Shown: one piece after another, positions 1 to 8,849 of the stretch | Position numbering within the stretch: the first letter of the stretch is position 1 | Layout of the letters: each line of letters begins with the position of its first letter | Assembly (NCBI GenBank): GCA_030603695.1 | Contig: JAUVXF010000020.1 | Coordinates: forward strand, 1 to 50,879 | From: Natronohydrobacter sp. | GTDB lineage: Bacteria; Pseudomonadota; Alphaproteobacteria; Rhodobacterales; Rhodobacteraceae | Direction: 5' to 3' | DNA length: 50,879 bases | Program-made: the position numbers and the translations under genes | The notes under the pieces: model-generated | Seen by the model: the letters and a program-made list of their open reading frames with translations, nothing else | Databases searched by the model: none | What the model was told of the DNA's origin: nothing

Positions 1-62
1 AGATCCTCAGGCCGCTCGCAGCCCTTCAGAAGTTCGTCCAGTAGTTCCTTGGAAATTGTCAT
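1..62 (-). CDS. IS256-family transposase, N-terminal fragment (cut by window edge)
   Basis: The minus strand from an ATG at 62 encodes MTISKELLDELLKGCERPED and runs off the left edge. This matches the N-terminus I know from IS256-family (Mutator-type, DDE) transposases of alphaproteobacteria. An AGGAG Shine-Dalgarno lies about 8 bases upstream of the ATG (plus-strand 71-75). Only about 20 codons are visible, so the catalytic DDE residues cannot be checked and an intact element is not proven. Recognition rests on a short but characteristic N-terminus. Confidence 0.8.
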   Translation of the reverse strand, partial: MTISKELLDELLKGCERPED

Positions 63-125
63 CGTCCTTGCTCCTCTCAGGAAGCATGGACCAAATCACA
101 GTTACACAGAAGATCGGACACTCTC
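1..125 (-). mobile_element. Terminal part of an IS256-family insertion sequence
   Basis: Between the transposase start (62) and about 125 lies the element's 5' untranslated end. The plus-strand stretch around 104-125 (ttacacagaagatcggac, then actctc) has the look of IS256-family terminal inverted repeats, which commonly carry an ACACAGA...GGACA-type core. The exact outer boundary near 125 is inferred. The other end and the 8-9 bp target duplication lie outside the window. Downstream sequence reads directly into a relaxase-like frame lacking its own N-terminus, which supports an insertion junction here. Confidence 0.6.
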
Positions 126-766
126 CGTTTTTCAAGAGGCTCTTCGGACCCCATTACAAGGCAACCTACAAACACACGGATGAACAATATCCTCATCTGC
201 ATGTCTATGCTCTCCCCCACGACATCCCTGGTGTGGATGCCACAACCTTACACCCTGGAAAGCGCGCCAAAGCCAAAGCGGAGGCTGAGGCGCTAGCTGA
301 AGGATTGACCAACAGGGACGCAGTCGCCGCGGGTAATAAAGCCCTGAAAGTCAAAATGCGGAAATTCCAGGATCTCTATTTTCAAGAAGTGGGAGAGCCT
401 TGCGGATTGCTTAGACTAGGCCCCAAACGCCAAAGGCTTTCCCGTAAGGATTACCAAGCCCAAAAACACGCCGCAAAACAGCGCAGTATTTCCGAGCTGG
501 AAGCGCGCAGTGAAGACATTGCGCGCAAAGAGGCCGAAATCCAGCAACAGCAAGAACAGCTTTCCAAGGCAGCCCAAAATATTCAAATGCTGACCAGCCA
601 ATTCATGAAGGCGATCGGTCATTTGGCGAAATTACTCGGCTTCGAGCAATCAACATCCCTAAGAGCAACATTCGAGGCAATCCAAAAGAAAGCTGCAGAA
701 GTCCAAGCGGAAGTTTTCGAATCAGTTAAGCCAGAAACAACTGAGGAAAGACCGACGCCAATGTGA
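126..766 (+). pseudogene. 5'-truncated relaxase-like (Mob/Pre) remnant
   Basis: The frame is open from the left edge to a stop at 766, but everything before about 126 is IS sequence. The only start codons at the 5' end (TTG 56, ATG 86) therefore lie inside the element and the true N-terminus is missing. The motif HTDEQYPHLHVY, soon after the junction, resembles the H-DE--PH-H metal-binding motif of MobV/Pre relaxases. Next come a basic, Lys/Ala-rich stretch, a FQDLYFQEVG...GLLRLGP segment like the one after that motif in Mob/Pre proteins, a predicted coiled coil (about 143-185 counted from the ATG at 86) and an acidic tail. The usual N-terminal catalytic part appears lost, so it is probably non-functional for nicking. 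Base composition is visibly lower in GC than the neighbouring chromosomal genes, which fits a transferred origin. It could still be expressed as an IS-gene fusion. Confidence 0.6.
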
Positions 767-800
767 AGGTTCTCGAGTTTGCGGGTGTTCCAAAAGTAAA

Positions 801-822
801 AGAGCGGGCCAAGGCCCGCTCT
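801..822 (-). terminator. Intrinsic terminator of the porin gene
   Basis: Perfect 10-bp stem (801-810 with 813-822, AGAGCGGGCC arm) and a 2-base gap. On the minus strand it is followed by a T-rich run (tttactttt, complement of 792-800). It lies 27 bases past the porin stop. On the plus strand the T-run is short, so it mainly serves the porin. Confidence 0.85.
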
Positions 823-848
823 TTCATAGCTCTCAGACTGATCGGAGA

Positions 849-1853
849 TCAGAATGTGAAGGCAACACCGATGTCTGCAACTGTGTTTGCTTCGATGCCA
901 GCACCTGCATTTGAACCGCTACGTGCGATACCACCGCGGAAAGATGCACCGCCACCCAGATCGTAGCTTGCGCCGATACCGTAATCGGTTGTGAAGAAGT
1001 TACGGTAACCGAAGGCGGAAACAGTCACTGCATCGAATGTGCCTGTCGCAGACAGACCATACTGTGTTCTACGACCATCGAGAGCCACCAAAAGGTCACC
1101 CAGATCGCCGCTTGCACGACCTGCAAAACCTTTAACAGTAATGCCGTCCATGGAATACTGTGCAGAACCAACAATGTGCTTTGCAGTCACGGCGTCAAAC
1201 CCGGTCAGCGAAGCGCGACCGTATTCATAACCAATCGCGCCTGTGAAGCCATCAAGAGTATAGCTTGCACCTACCGCTGCTTGCCACTCGCGATATGTTT
1301 CACCAGCGGCAACGCCGACGGGGCCTAGACCAGTTGCAGCTGTGCCGGGGCCGCGCAACACGTTATTCTGGCTGACGCTGGCGAAAAGTGACAGTCCATC
1401 GATGCTGTATGAATACAGAGCGGCAGTGCGGCGGTCAAACGCTGTGAGGCGATCAGCGCCTTGTGTAATGCGATCAAGGTATGTGACTTCGTTCAGGTCA
1501 CCAAGACCTGTCAGGCTTGTCATGTGCAGATCGCCAACCGCTGCACGTGCAGCGCCAGCAACATCACCCATCGACAGACGACCGAAATCGCCGGAGATGA
1601 ACACATTACCAGCAGTCATGCGTGTATTGCCAGCAGCTGCGCCAGCGTTGTCTGCGCGGAAGGATGCGCCGAATGCCAGACCGCCATCTGTTTCACCTGT
1701 CAGAGTGAATGTGACGCGAGCGCGGCTTGTCAGTTGAACGTCGTCGCCATTGTAGATCAGACCCATACGTGCGTCGCCCGACAGAGTTACATCAGCAGCA
1801 GCAACACCAGCCGACAGCGCCAGGGCTGTAGTAGTGAGAAGAAGCTTTTTCAT
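849..1853 (-). CDS. Outer-membrane porin, Rhodobacter type
   Basis: A 334-aa secreted beta-barrel. A signal peptide (MKKLLLTTTALALSAGVAAA, cleavage near residue 20) is followed by the alternating hydrophobic/polar pattern of a 16-strand general porin. The mature part opens with DVTLSGDARMGL and ends in an aromatic C-terminal residue (VAFTF), the usual barrel-assembly signal. Length and start fit the Rhodobacter capsulatus porin family. As a trimer it would let small hydrophilic solutes cross the outer membrane. A GAGGG Shine-Dalgarno precedes the ATG, and a strong terminator follows the stop, so it is probably monocistronic and highly expressed. Substrate preference cannot be read from sequence. 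Confidence 0.9.
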   Translation of the reverse strand: MKKLLLTTTALALSAGVAAADVTLSGDARMGLIYNGDDVQLTSRARVTFTLTGETDGGLAFGASFRADNAGAAAGNTRMTAGNVFISGDFGRLSMGDVAGAARAAVGDLHMTSLTGLGDLNEVTYLDRITQGADRLTAFDRRTAALYSYSIDGLSLFASVSQNNVLRGPGTAATGLGPVGVAAGETYREWQAAVGASYTLDGFTGAIGYEYGRASLTGFDAVTAKHIVGSAQYSMDGITVKGFAGRASGDLGDLLVALDGRRTQYGLSATGTFDAVTVSAFGYRNFFTTDYGIGASYDLGGGASFRGGIARSGSNAGAGIEANTVADIGVAFTF

Positions 1854-2114
1854 TTTTTCCCTCGTTATCTAAGGATTCCTAGCCTCACCAGTTGCGGCGA
1901 GGTCTGAGCCTGTTTCATCCTTTCGGGGATGTTTTTCAAGCCAAAGCGAAGGGGGGGGAGTGCAAGGGGTGCTATCTGGTGCAGAATTGTCACGCCTTTT
2001 GGGGGGAAGGTTGGCCCTGATCCATGATGGAATTGGGCGCAAGGCCTTGCGGGGCTTGTTCCACTGGCGCGAACAGGCTAGAGAATACGGGGCGCTTAGA
2101 CGAGGGATTTGGCG

Positions 2115-2621
2115 ATGGCTTATACAGGCGTGGTGCGCGTAGCGGCGGTTTTTGGCCTGACACTGGCGCTTGCCGGGTGTGGCGGCGGGTTTGGCGGGTT
2201 TTTTCAGGGGGGCGAACGGTCGCGCGCGCTGGCGGCTGATATTCAGGCGCAAGAGCGGCTGTCGGGGCCTTCGCGGCAATCCACAGTGTGGGATCTGTTT
2301 TCCAACGCGCAGCCGCCCAGCACGACAGTAGAAGTTAACAAATACTTGTGGAATGCATCGCTGGAGATATTGGATTTCTTGCCTGTGCAATCTGTTGATC
2401 CGTTTTCGGGCGTGATTGTAACGGGCTTTGGCACACCGCCGGGGGGTGGGCGTGCCTACCGTGCCGCCGTGCTGGTGAATGACCCGGCGCTGGATGCAAG
2501 GTCTTTGAATGTGGCGCTGATGACATCCAGCGGCCCGGCCAGCCGCGAGACGATTCGCGCCGTGGAAGATGCGATCCTGACGCGCGCGCGGCAATTGCGG
2601 ATTCGCGACCGGGGTTTGTAA
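2115..2621 (+). CDS. DUF3576-type lipoprotein
   Basis: A 168-aa predicted lipoprotein. The N-terminal hydrophobic segment ends in the lipobox LAGC (residues about 18-21), so the mature protein would be lipid-anchored at Cys21. The body (VNKYLWNASLEILDFLPV, then DPFSGVIVTGFGTPP and a basic C-terminus) matches the DUF3576 family, common next to leuS in alphaproteobacteria; its function is unknown to me. I chose ATG 2115 over the in-frame TTG at 2109 because GAGGG at 2102-2106 is 8 bases from the ATG but only 2 from the TTG. A strong terminator follows, so it is probably transcribed separately from leuS. An envelope role is inferred only from the lipobox and from lptE lying nearby. Confidence 0.85.
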   Translation: MAYTGVVRVAAVFGLTLALAGCGGGFGGFFQGGERSRALAADIQAQERLSGPSRQSTVWDLFSNAQPPSTTVEVNKYLWNASLEILDFLPVQSVDPFSGVIVTGFGTPPGGGRAYRAAVLVNDPALDARSLNVALMTSSGPASRETIRAVEDAILTRARQLRIRDRGL

Positions 2622-2670
2622 GCCGGTGGCGGGCCTGTGATCTAGACCTTGCCCTAAGGGGGCGCTAAAG

Positions 2671-2703
2671 ATGCCGGGCCGGATGTGCCCGGCATTTTTA
2701 TTT
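2671..2703 (+). terminator. Intrinsic terminator between the DUF3576 gene and leuS
   Basis: Perfect 9-bp GC-rich stem (ATGCCGGGC at 2671-2679 with GCCCGGCAT at 2687-2695), 7-base loop, then a T-rich tail (tttttattt). It ends 20 bases before the leuS ATG, so leuS would need its own promoter or readthrough. Confidence 0.85.
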
Positions 2704-2723
2704 GCCCAGCCACAGGAAACAGC

Positions 2724-5288
2724 ATGTCCAGCCCGAATGATGCCCGCTACAGCCCGCAAGAGATTGAAGCGCAGTGGCAAGAGGCCTGGGATGGGGCCGA
2801 GGTGTTCAAGGCCCGGCGCGACCCCGCCAAGCCCAAATACTATGTGTTGGAAATGTTCCCCTACCCATCGGGGCGGATTCACATGGGGCATGTGCGCAAT
2901 TACACGATGGGCGATGTGGTGGCGCGGTACAAGGCGGCGCAGGGGTTTTCGGTGCTGCACCCCATGGGCTGGGATGCCTTTGGCATGCCCGCCGAGAATG
3001 CCGCGATGGAACAGGGCGGCCACCCGAAAGACTGGACATATGGCAATATTGCCATCATGCGCGACCAGATGAAGCCCTTGGGCCTGTCGATAGACTGGAG
3101 CCGCGAATTTGCCACCTGTGACCCGGACTATTACGGCCAGCAACAGGCGATGTTCATTGATATGCTGCATGCGGGCTTGGTGTATCGCAAGAATGCCGTG
3201 GTGAACTGGGACCCGGTGGATATGACGGTTCTGGCCAATGAGCAGGTGATCGATGGCAAAGGCTGGCGCTCTGGCGCAGAGGTGGAGCGGCGCGAGCTGA
3301 CGCAGTGGTTTTTCAAGATTTCCGACTATTCGGCAGAGTTGCTGGAGGCGTTGGAGGGCTTGGACAACTGGCCCGAAAAGGTGCGCCTGATGCAGCGTAA
3401 CTGGATCGGGCAATCCCGCGGCCTGCAATTTGCGTTTTCCACAGTGGGGGCGCCAGAGGGGTTTGACAGGATAGAGGTCTATACCACGCGGCCCGATACG
3501 CTGATGGGGGCCTCTTTTGTCGGTATCTCGCCGGATCATCCTTTGGCCAAGCAGTTGGAACGCCATGATCCCGATGTGGCCGCATTCGTGGCCGATTGCC
3601 GCAAGATGGCCACAACCGAAGAAGCGTTGGAAAAGGCCGAGAAGAAGGGCTTTGATACCGGCATTCGGGTGCGCCATCCGTTTGATAACGCTTGGGAATT
3701 GCCTGTCTATATCGCAAATTTCATCCTGATGGATTACGGCACGGGCGCGATTTTCGGCTGTCCGGCCCATGACCAGCGCGATCTGGATTTCGCGCGCAAA
3801 TATGGCTTGCCGCACCCCGATGTCTTTGTTGCGCTGGAGGATGACACGCCTGTCACCGCCACGGCCTTTGTGCCCCCCAAAACCGAGGCCGTGCGCTATA
3901 TCCGCGGGTTCGCGGGCGATGAGGTGCAGACCGGCGCGCAGGCCGTAGAGGCCGCGATCCGCTTTTGCGAATCGCAAGGGGTGGGGCATGGGGTGACGCA
4001 ATACCGCTTGCGCGACTGGGGCCTGTCGCGCCAGCGCTATTGGGGCTGCCCGATCCCGGTGGTGCATTGCGCCAGTTGCGGTGTGGTGCCAGAGGCGAAA
4101 GAAAACCTGCCCATCCGCCTGCCCGATGATGTCAGCTTTGACCAGCCCGGCAACCCGCTGGATCGTCATCCCACATGGCGCGACTGCACCTGCCCCAAAT
4201 GCGGCGCACCCGCCCGGCGCGAAACCGACACGATGGATACATTCGTGGATTCAAGCTGGTATTACGCCCGCTTCACCAGCCCCCATGCGCCCACGCCCAC
4301 CAATGCCGAAGACGCGGCCTATTGGATGAATGTGGATCAGTATATCGGGGGGATTGAACATGCGATTTTGCACCTGCTCTATTCGCGCTTCTTTGCGCGG
4401 GCGATGGTGAAAACCGGCCACCTGCCCGAAACTGCACGAGAGCCGTTCAACGCCCTGTTCACGCAAGGGATGGTGACGCATGAGATATACACCACCCAAG
4501 ACGCGCGGGGCCGTGCCATTTACCACCTGCCCGAAGAGGTGGAAGATGGAAAGCTGAAAGCCACGGGGCAGGCGGTGCGGATCATCCCTTCGGCCAAGAT
4601 GTCGAAATCCAAGAAGAATGTGGTTGATCCTGTCAATATTATCAGCGCTTTCGGGGCGGATACCGCGCGCTGGTTTGTGATGTCCGACAGCCCGCCAGAA
4701 CGCGATGTGGAATGGACAAGTGCGGGCGCAGAGGCCGCGTTCAAGCATCTGGGCCGCGTCTGGGCCTTGGGGGCGCGCATTGCCGGAATGGAAGATGGCA
4801 CGCCCACAGAGGGCGATACCGATCTGATGCGCGCGCTGCACCGCGCGATTGCCGATTGCACCAAGGCCATCGAGAATTTCGCCTTCAACAAGGCGATTGC
4901 AGAGCTTTACGCCTTCACCAATATCCTGTCCAAATCCAAGGCCAGCGGGGGGGCGCAAAAAGCGGCCCTGCGCGGGTTGGCGCAGTTGATGGCGCCCATG
5001 GTTCCGCATCTGGCCGAAGATATCTGGGCGCGGCTGGGCGGGGCCGGGCTGGTGGCCCAAGCCCCCTGGCCCAAGGCCGACCCCGCGCTGTTGCAGCGTG
5101 ACAGCGTGATCCTGCCCATCCAGATCAATGGCAAACGCCGATCCGAGATAGAGGTTCCTGCCGATATGCCAAAGGAAGAGGTTGAAAAACTGGCGCTGGC
5201 GGATGATGCTGTGATCAAGGCATTGGCGGGCGGTGTGCCCAAAAAGCTGATCGTGGTTCCGGGGCGGATTGTGAATGTTGTTGTCTGA
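2724..5288 (+). CDS. leuS: Leucyl-tRNA synthetase
   Basis: Class I aminoacyl-tRNA synthetase that charges tRNA-Leu in the cytoplasm. Start at ATG 2724 gives 854 aa, normal for bacterial LeuRS, with an AGGA Shine-Dalgarno just upstream. The HIGH-type motif is HMGH (residues 53-56) and the KMSKS motif is at 625-629. A large CP1 editing insertion lies between (FNAWELP-like region and [10 protein letters not shown]). A zinc-ribbon-like CASCG...CPKCG pair sits before the conserved [15 protein letters not shown] block. The C-terminus carries the leucine-specific domain. Its last 14 bases overlap lptE, so translation of the two is probably coupled. The frame is open upstream to 2685, but that extension covers the terminator and is rejected. 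Confidence 0.98.
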   Translation: MSSPNDARYSPQEIEAQWQEAWDGAEVFKARRDPAKPKYYVLEMFPYPSGRIHMGHVRNYTMGDVVARYKAAQGFSVLHPMGWDAFGMPAENAAMEQGGHPKDWTYGNIAIMRDQMKPLGLSIDWSREFATCDPDYYGQQQAMFIDMLHAGLVYRKNAVVNWDPVDMTVLANEQVIDGKGWRSGAEVERRELTQWFFKISDYSAELLEALEGLDNWPEKVRLMQRNWIGQSRGLQFAFSTVGAPEGFDRIEVYTTRPDTLMGASFVGISPDHPLAKQLERHDPDVAAFVADCRKMATTEEALEKAEKKGFDTGIRVRHPFDNAWELPVYIANFILMDYGTGAIFGCPAHDQRDLDFARKYGLPHPDVFVALEDDTPVTATAFVPPKTEAVRYIRGFAGDEVQTGAQAVEAAIRFCESQGVGHGVTQYRLRDWGLSRQRYWGCPIPVVHCASCGVVPEAKENLPIRLPDDVSFDQPGNPLDRHPTWRDCTCPKCGAPARRETDTMDTFVDSSWYYARFTSPHAPTPTNAEDAAYWMNVDQYIGGIEHAILHLLYSRFFARAMVKTGHLPETAREPFNALFTQGMVTHEIYTTQDARGRAIYHLPEEVEDGKLKATGQAVRIIPSAKMSKSKKNVVDPVNIISAFGADTARWFVMSDSPPERDVEWTSAGAEAAFKHLGRVWALGARIAGMEDGTPTEGDTDLMRALHRAIADCTKAIENFAFNKAIAELYAFTNILSKSKASGGAQKAALRGLAQLMAPMVPHLAEDIWARLGGAGLVAQAPWPKADPALLQRDSVILPIQINGKRRSEIEVPADMPKEEVEKLALADDAVIKALAGGVPKKLIVVPGRIVNVVV

Positions 5289-5760
5289 TCGCAGACGCCT
5301 GCTTTTGGCCCTGGCCGCCCTTCCCGTGGCGGCCTGCGGTTTTGCCCCTGCCTATGGGCCGGGGGGGGCGGGGCAGGCCTTGCGCGGGCAGGTGCGCGCC
5401 GCCGATCCTGTGACATCGGGTGATTTCGATTTCGTGGCCGGGTTGGAAACCCGTCTGGGCCGGCCCACGAATGCGCGCTATGATCTGGCCTATCAGATCA
5501 CCACCTCGGAACGCGGCGCGGCGCGTGTGGCGGGCTTGGGCGAAACGCGCATCACGCTGTTTGGCACAATCAGCTATCGCCTGACAGATACCAGCACAGG
5601 CGCCGTTGTGACCGAAGGCAATTTGCGCGATTTCACCAATTATTCCACCACGGATACCCAGCTGGCCACCTTGCGCGCGCAAGAAGATGCGCAGGCGCGG
5701 CTTATGCGCATTCTGGCCGATCAGGTGGCCGCACGGCTGTTGGCCGCCTTGGCGGGATGA
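5275..5760 (+). CDS. lptE: LPS-assembly lipoprotein LptE
   Basis: A 161-aa outer-membrane lipoprotein that plugs the LptD barrel and helps insert lipopolysaccharide. The short basic N-terminus (SDRRR), hydrophobic stretch and lipobox-like VAAC (Cys about residue 21) mark it as lipid-modified. The domain containing [14 protein letters not shown] and the [13 protein letters not shown] stretch is typical of alphaproteobacterial LptE. ATG 5275 overlaps the leuS stop by 14 bases, and its own stop overlaps the holA start (ATGA), so leuS-lptE-holA looks like a coupled unit. This order is a known conserved arrangement in alphaproteobacteria. Confidence 0.9.
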   Translation: MLLSDRRRLLLALAALPVAACGFAPAYGPGGAGQALRGQVRAADPVTSGDFDFVAGLETRLGRPTNARYDLAYQITTSERGAARVAGLGETRITLFGTISYRLTDTSTGAVVTEGNLRDFTNYSTTDTQLATLRAQEDAQARLMRILADQVAARLLAALAG

Positions 5761-6779
5761 AGCTTTCTGCCCGCGATCTGGCCCGGCTGATTGCCACACC
5801 CGACCCCAAACTTGCCGGGCTGCTGATTTATGGCCAGGATGCCATGCGCGTGGCGCTGAAGCGGCAAGATCTGGTTGCCGCCGTGATTGGCCCGCAAGGT
5901 GAGGGCGAAATGCGGCTGGAACGTCTGGCGGCGGCAGAGCTGCGCCGCAACCCCGCGCTGTTGCCCGATGCGATAAAGGCACAAGGGTTTTTCCCCGGCC
6001 CGCGTGTGGTGCTGCTGGAAGATGCCACAGATCAGGTGATCGATTCGGTGGCCGCCGCGCTGGCGGATTGGCAGGCAGGCGATGCGCAACTGGTGGCAAC
6101 CGCAGGCGCGCTGAAAGCCACATCGAAGTTGCGCAAGCTGTTTGAAGGGGCGCGGGCGGCCGGGGCGGTTGCCCTCTATGATGATCCCCCCACCCGCGAA
6201 GAGATCGAGGCCGCGTTGCAAAAATCGGGGCTGGCGCAAGTGGGGCCAGAGGCGATGCGCGATCTGGTGGCGCTGTCGCGCATGCTTGATCCCGGCGATT
6301 TCCGGCAGATGCTGGAGAAACTCGCGCTGTATAAATACGGGGATGCCACCCCGCTTGCCCCCGAAGATATCGCCGCCGTTGCCCCTGTCAGCCTGGAGGC
6401 GGCGGTGGATGATCTGCTGGATGCCGTGGCCGAAGGGCAGGCCGCGCAGATTGGCCCGCTGCTGGTGCGGCTACAGGGGCAGGGCGTGGCGGCAGTGACG
6501 CTGGCCATCATGGCGATGCGCCATTTCCGCAGCCTGCATGCCATTTCCTGCGATCCCGGCGGGCCTTCGGCTGGCATACAGCGCGCGCGCCCCCCCATTT
6601 TTGGCCCGCGCCGTGATAAAATGCTGGCACAGGCGCAAAATTGGGGTTTGGCGCGGCTGGAACGTGCGCTGGCCGATCTGGTTGCGGCGGATCTGACCCT
6701 GCGCTCGGCCTCGAACGCGCCCAGCATGGCGGTGATGGAACGCGCGCTTATCCGGCTGGCCATGCTGGTGCGGCGCTAG
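5757..6779 (+). CDS. holA: DNA polymerase III delta subunit
   Basis: A 340-aa clamp-loader subunit that opens the beta sliding clamp during replication. The N-terminus ([11 protein letters not shown], then LLIYGQDAMRV) is the family opening that precedes the AAA+-like domain. Delta lacks a working Walker A motif, which fits the sequence seen. The middle PPTREEIEAALQ and the helical C-terminal collar region (RSLHAIS, then QAQNWGLARLERAL) also fit HolA. The start overlaps the lptE stop as ATGA. No strong terminator follows; a dispersed repeat occupies much of the downstream gap. Confidence 0.93.
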   Translation: MKLSARDLARLIATPDPKLAGLLIYGQDAMRVALKRQDLVAAVIGPQGEGEMRLERLAAAELRRNPALLPDAIKAQGFFPGPRVVLLEDATDQVIDSVAAALADWQAGDAQLVATAGALKATSKLRKLFEGARAAGAVALYDDPPTREEIEAALQKSGLAQVGPEAMRDLVALSRMLDPGDFRQMLEKLALYKYGDATPLAPEDIAAVAPVSLEAAVDDLLDAVAEGQAAQIGPLLVRLQGQGVAAVTLAIMAMRHFRSLHAISCDPGGPSAGIQRARPPIFGPRRDKMLAQAQNWGLARLERALADLVAADLTLRSASNAPSMAVMERALIRLAMLVRR

Positions 6780-6852
6780 GGGTTTTGGTGTCACCTGACG
6801 CATAGGCAAGGGCAGGTGAGAGCCGTTTGGGGGCATTAGGGTAGCGCGCCAA

Positions 6853-7028
6853 GCTGCGCAGCGCTGGGCCGCGGTGCGGCGATCCACCCGCAGGGCTATG
6901 TCACTTTATGGCGGCCAAATCCGCGTAAAACTCAGGCTAAGCGCAGGTTGCAGCAAATCGCCGTGCCGGGGGGCGGCCCGGCGATGCGCGGCGGGCTAAC
7001 GCCCTTGATTCCGCGCAAAAGCGCAAAT
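6853..7028 (+). repeat. Dispersed intergenic repeat, copy A
   Basis: A 176-bp segment that aligns end to end with 16690-16865 in the same orientation, with scattered mismatches and compensating single-base indels. Shared landmarks include gcgctgggccgcggtgcggc near its start, a ctttatggcggccaaatccg block in the middle, and a near-palindromic GC-rich core (gccgtgccggggggcggccc) followed by gatgcgcggcgggc and cttgattccgcgcaaaa. Both copies sit 70-75 bases past the stop of a plus-strand gene. It makes up most of the 471-base gap between holA and the GST gene. The rest (6780-6852, 7029-7250) holds a weak 7-bp hairpin (6791-6819) and nothing else I can support. Confidence 0.85.
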
Positions 7029-7250
7029 TCTCCGCAACGCTGCGCCTTACGGCGGAGCCTTCTGCTAAACGCTGAACACCATGGGTTTCATGCGACACAA
7101 ATTTCCCATAGCACCGGGTTTCGGCCTTTATTGGCGCGCTTGGTGCGGAATAGGGCCGCTGCGCGACTTGGCGCTGTATCTGCTCTTCCCGACAGGCGGC
7201 CTTCATGGCAAACTTGGCCATCCGGGAGAACTCGCAAAAGGGCAGGTGCC

Positions 7251-7844
7251 ATGTATACAGTTATCGGCAAGGCCAATAGCCGCGCCACCCGCGTTTTGTG
7301 GATGCTGGAGGAATTGGGCCAAAGTTATGACCATATCCCCGCCGCGCCGCAATCCGCGGGGGTGGTCAGTTTCAACCCGGCAGGCAAAGTGCCAGTGCTG
7401 ATAGAAGATGGCACGCCGATCACCGATTCGACCGCGATTATCCAATATCTGGCCGATAAGCATGGCGCGCTGACATTTCCGGCCGGTTCTTTGGATCGTG
7501 CGCGCCAAGACAGCCTGACGCAATTTCTGCTGGACGAGTTTGATTCCGCCCTGTGGATGGCCGCGCGCCACAGTTTTATCCTGCCGCAGGAATTGCGCCA
7601 ATCCGCAATCAAGGAATCGCTGATCTGGGAATTCACCAACAGCCAGAAAACGCTTGTGCACCGTCTGGGCGATGGCCCGTTTCTGATGGGCGCACAGATG
7701 ACAGTGCCCGATATCATCCTCACGCATTGCGGGATCTGGGCGCGGGTGGCGAAATTTCCTGTGACAGAGGCCAAGCTTGGCGCCTATCTGGAACGCATGA
7801 CCGCGCGCCCTGCCCTTGCGCGGGTGCTCAGGGCGATGGGGTAG
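7251..7844 (+). CDS. Glutathione S-transferase family protein
   Basis: A 197-aa protein with the GST layout: an N-terminal thioredoxin fold (about 1-78) and an all-alpha C-terminal domain. Visible motifs are KANSRATRVLWMLEELG near the N-terminus (a Ser that could activate the thiol), the cis-Pro-like GKVPVL and DSTAIIQYL, the glutathione-contacting Asp-Ser pair. The C-terminal half has the N-capping-box-like MTVPDIILTH seen in GSTs. The frame is open upstream to 6948, but that part would read through repeat copy A, so ATG 7251 (after an AGG-containing weak Shine-Dalgarno) is the sensible start. Substrate is unknown; detoxification or thiol-redox roles are family-level inference. Confidence 0.88.
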   Translation: MYTVIGKANSRATRVLWMLEELGQSYDHIPAAPQSAGVVSFNPAGKVPVLIEDGTPITDSTAIIQYLADKHGALTFPAGSLDRARQDSLTQFLLDEFDSALWMAARHSFILPQELRQSAIKESLIWEFTNSQKTLVHRLGDGPFLMGAQMTVPDIILTHCGIWARVAKFPVTEAKLGAYLERMTARPALARVLRAMG

Positions 7845-7893
7845 CATTGCCCGCCTGACGAGAGGGCGGCGGGCCACCCGGCGCGCCCCGGTT

Positions 7894-8727
7894 TCACCGC
7901 CGCAAAGGATCTGCCGGATATGTGCCCAGAATCCGCAGGGAAGATGTGAAATAGCGCAGCTCTTCCAGCGCAAGGGCGACATTGGGGTCTTCGGGGTGGC
8001 CCTCTATCTCGGCAAAGAACTGGGTTGCGGTGAAAGAGCCGTCCACCATATAGCTTTCCAGCTTTACCATGTTCACGCCATTGGTCGCAAATCCGCCCAT
8101 GGCCTTATACAGCGCAGCGGGAATATTGCGCACGCGGAACAAAAAGCTGGTCATCATGCCATGATCGCCCCGGCGCGTGTAATCGGCGGCGCGCGCCATG
8201 ATCAGAAAGCGCGTGGTATTGTCGGGCCTGTCCTCTATGTGGCGGGCCAGAACATCCAGCCCGTAAATCTGGGCGGCCATTTCGCTGGCAAGGGCGGCAT
8301 GGGTGGGATCGCCGCGCTCTGCAATCTCGCGCGCGGCGCGGGCATTGTCGGAACTTATCACCCCCTTGATCGCATGGGCCTGCAAAAATTTGCTGCATTG
8401 GGGCAGAATCACAACATGGCCATGCGCTTCGCGCACCTGATCAAGGCGGGCCCCCTTCACCCCCAACAGATTTACATGCACCCGCACAAAGGCTTCGGCC
8501 ACGATATGCAGGCCGCTTTCAGGCAGCAGCGAATGCACATCTGCAACCCGCCCGTAGATGGAATTTTCCACCGCCACCATACCCAGTTCGGCATGGCCTT
8601 CGCGCACGGCGGCCATGGTTTCGTGAAAGGTGGTGCAGGGCAGGGGCGTATAATCGGGCCGCGCATCGGCGCAGGCCTGATGCCCATAGGCGCCCAATTC
8701 CCCTTGGAATGCGATTTTTCCAGTCAT
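7894..8727 (-). CDS. pheA: Prephenate dehydratase (phenylalanine biosynthesis)
   Basis: Converts prephenate to phenylpyruvate in the cytoplasm. The monofunctional form of 277 aa has a periplasmic-binding-protein-like catalytic domain (about 1-180) with FQGELGAYGHQA at the start, VAVENSIYGRV and the catalytic-loop DNTTRFL (TTRF threonine). A C-terminal ACT domain follows (FLFRVRNIPAALYKAMGGF, then NMVKLESYM), the phenylalanine-feedback site; it has ESYM where many family members have ESRP, a common alphaproteobacterial variation. I prefer ATG 8727 (MTGKIAFQG). A GTG at 8739 would add four residues. It converges on the GST gene, with about 49 bases between the stops. Confidence 0.93.
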   Translation of the reverse strand: MTGKIAFQGELGAYGHQACADARPDYTPLPCTTFHETMAAVREGHAELGMVAVENSIYGRVADVHSLLPESGLHIVAEAFVRVHVNLLGVKGARLDQVREAHGHVVILPQCSKFLQAHAIKGVISSDNARAAREIAERGDPTHAALASEMAAQIYGLDVLARHIEDRPDNTTRFLIMARAADYTRRGDHGMMTSFLFRVRNIPAALYKAMGGFATNGVNMVKLESYMVDGSFTATQFFAEIEGHPEDPNVALALEELRYFTSSLRILGTYPADPLRR

Positions 8728-8849
8728 GTTTCCGCTCACAATGCCTGTATATCGCCCAAATGGGCCTTATGTCGCGGTAACTATCGCTTGAAACCCGCAA
8801 GGGGAAGCGGATAGATAGGCGCAACTTCGCTGGGCTACGGGATTGCGAT

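Noticed and set aside
2685-2723. Upstream extension of leuS
   Set aside because: It would start in the terminator stem of the preceding gene; ATG 2724 has a Shine-Dalgarno and the family N-terminus.
1869-4169. A 766-codon minus-strand open frame across the DUF3576 gene and leuS
   Set aside because: It mirrors leuS codons, lacks a start motif or a family, and is a GC-rich antisense shadow.
6791-6819. 7-bp hairpin after holA
   Set aside because: Large loop and no T-run, so not supported as a terminator.
6948-7250. N-terminal extension of the GST frame
   Set aside because: It would translate repeat copy A and intergenic sequence. The family start is 7251.
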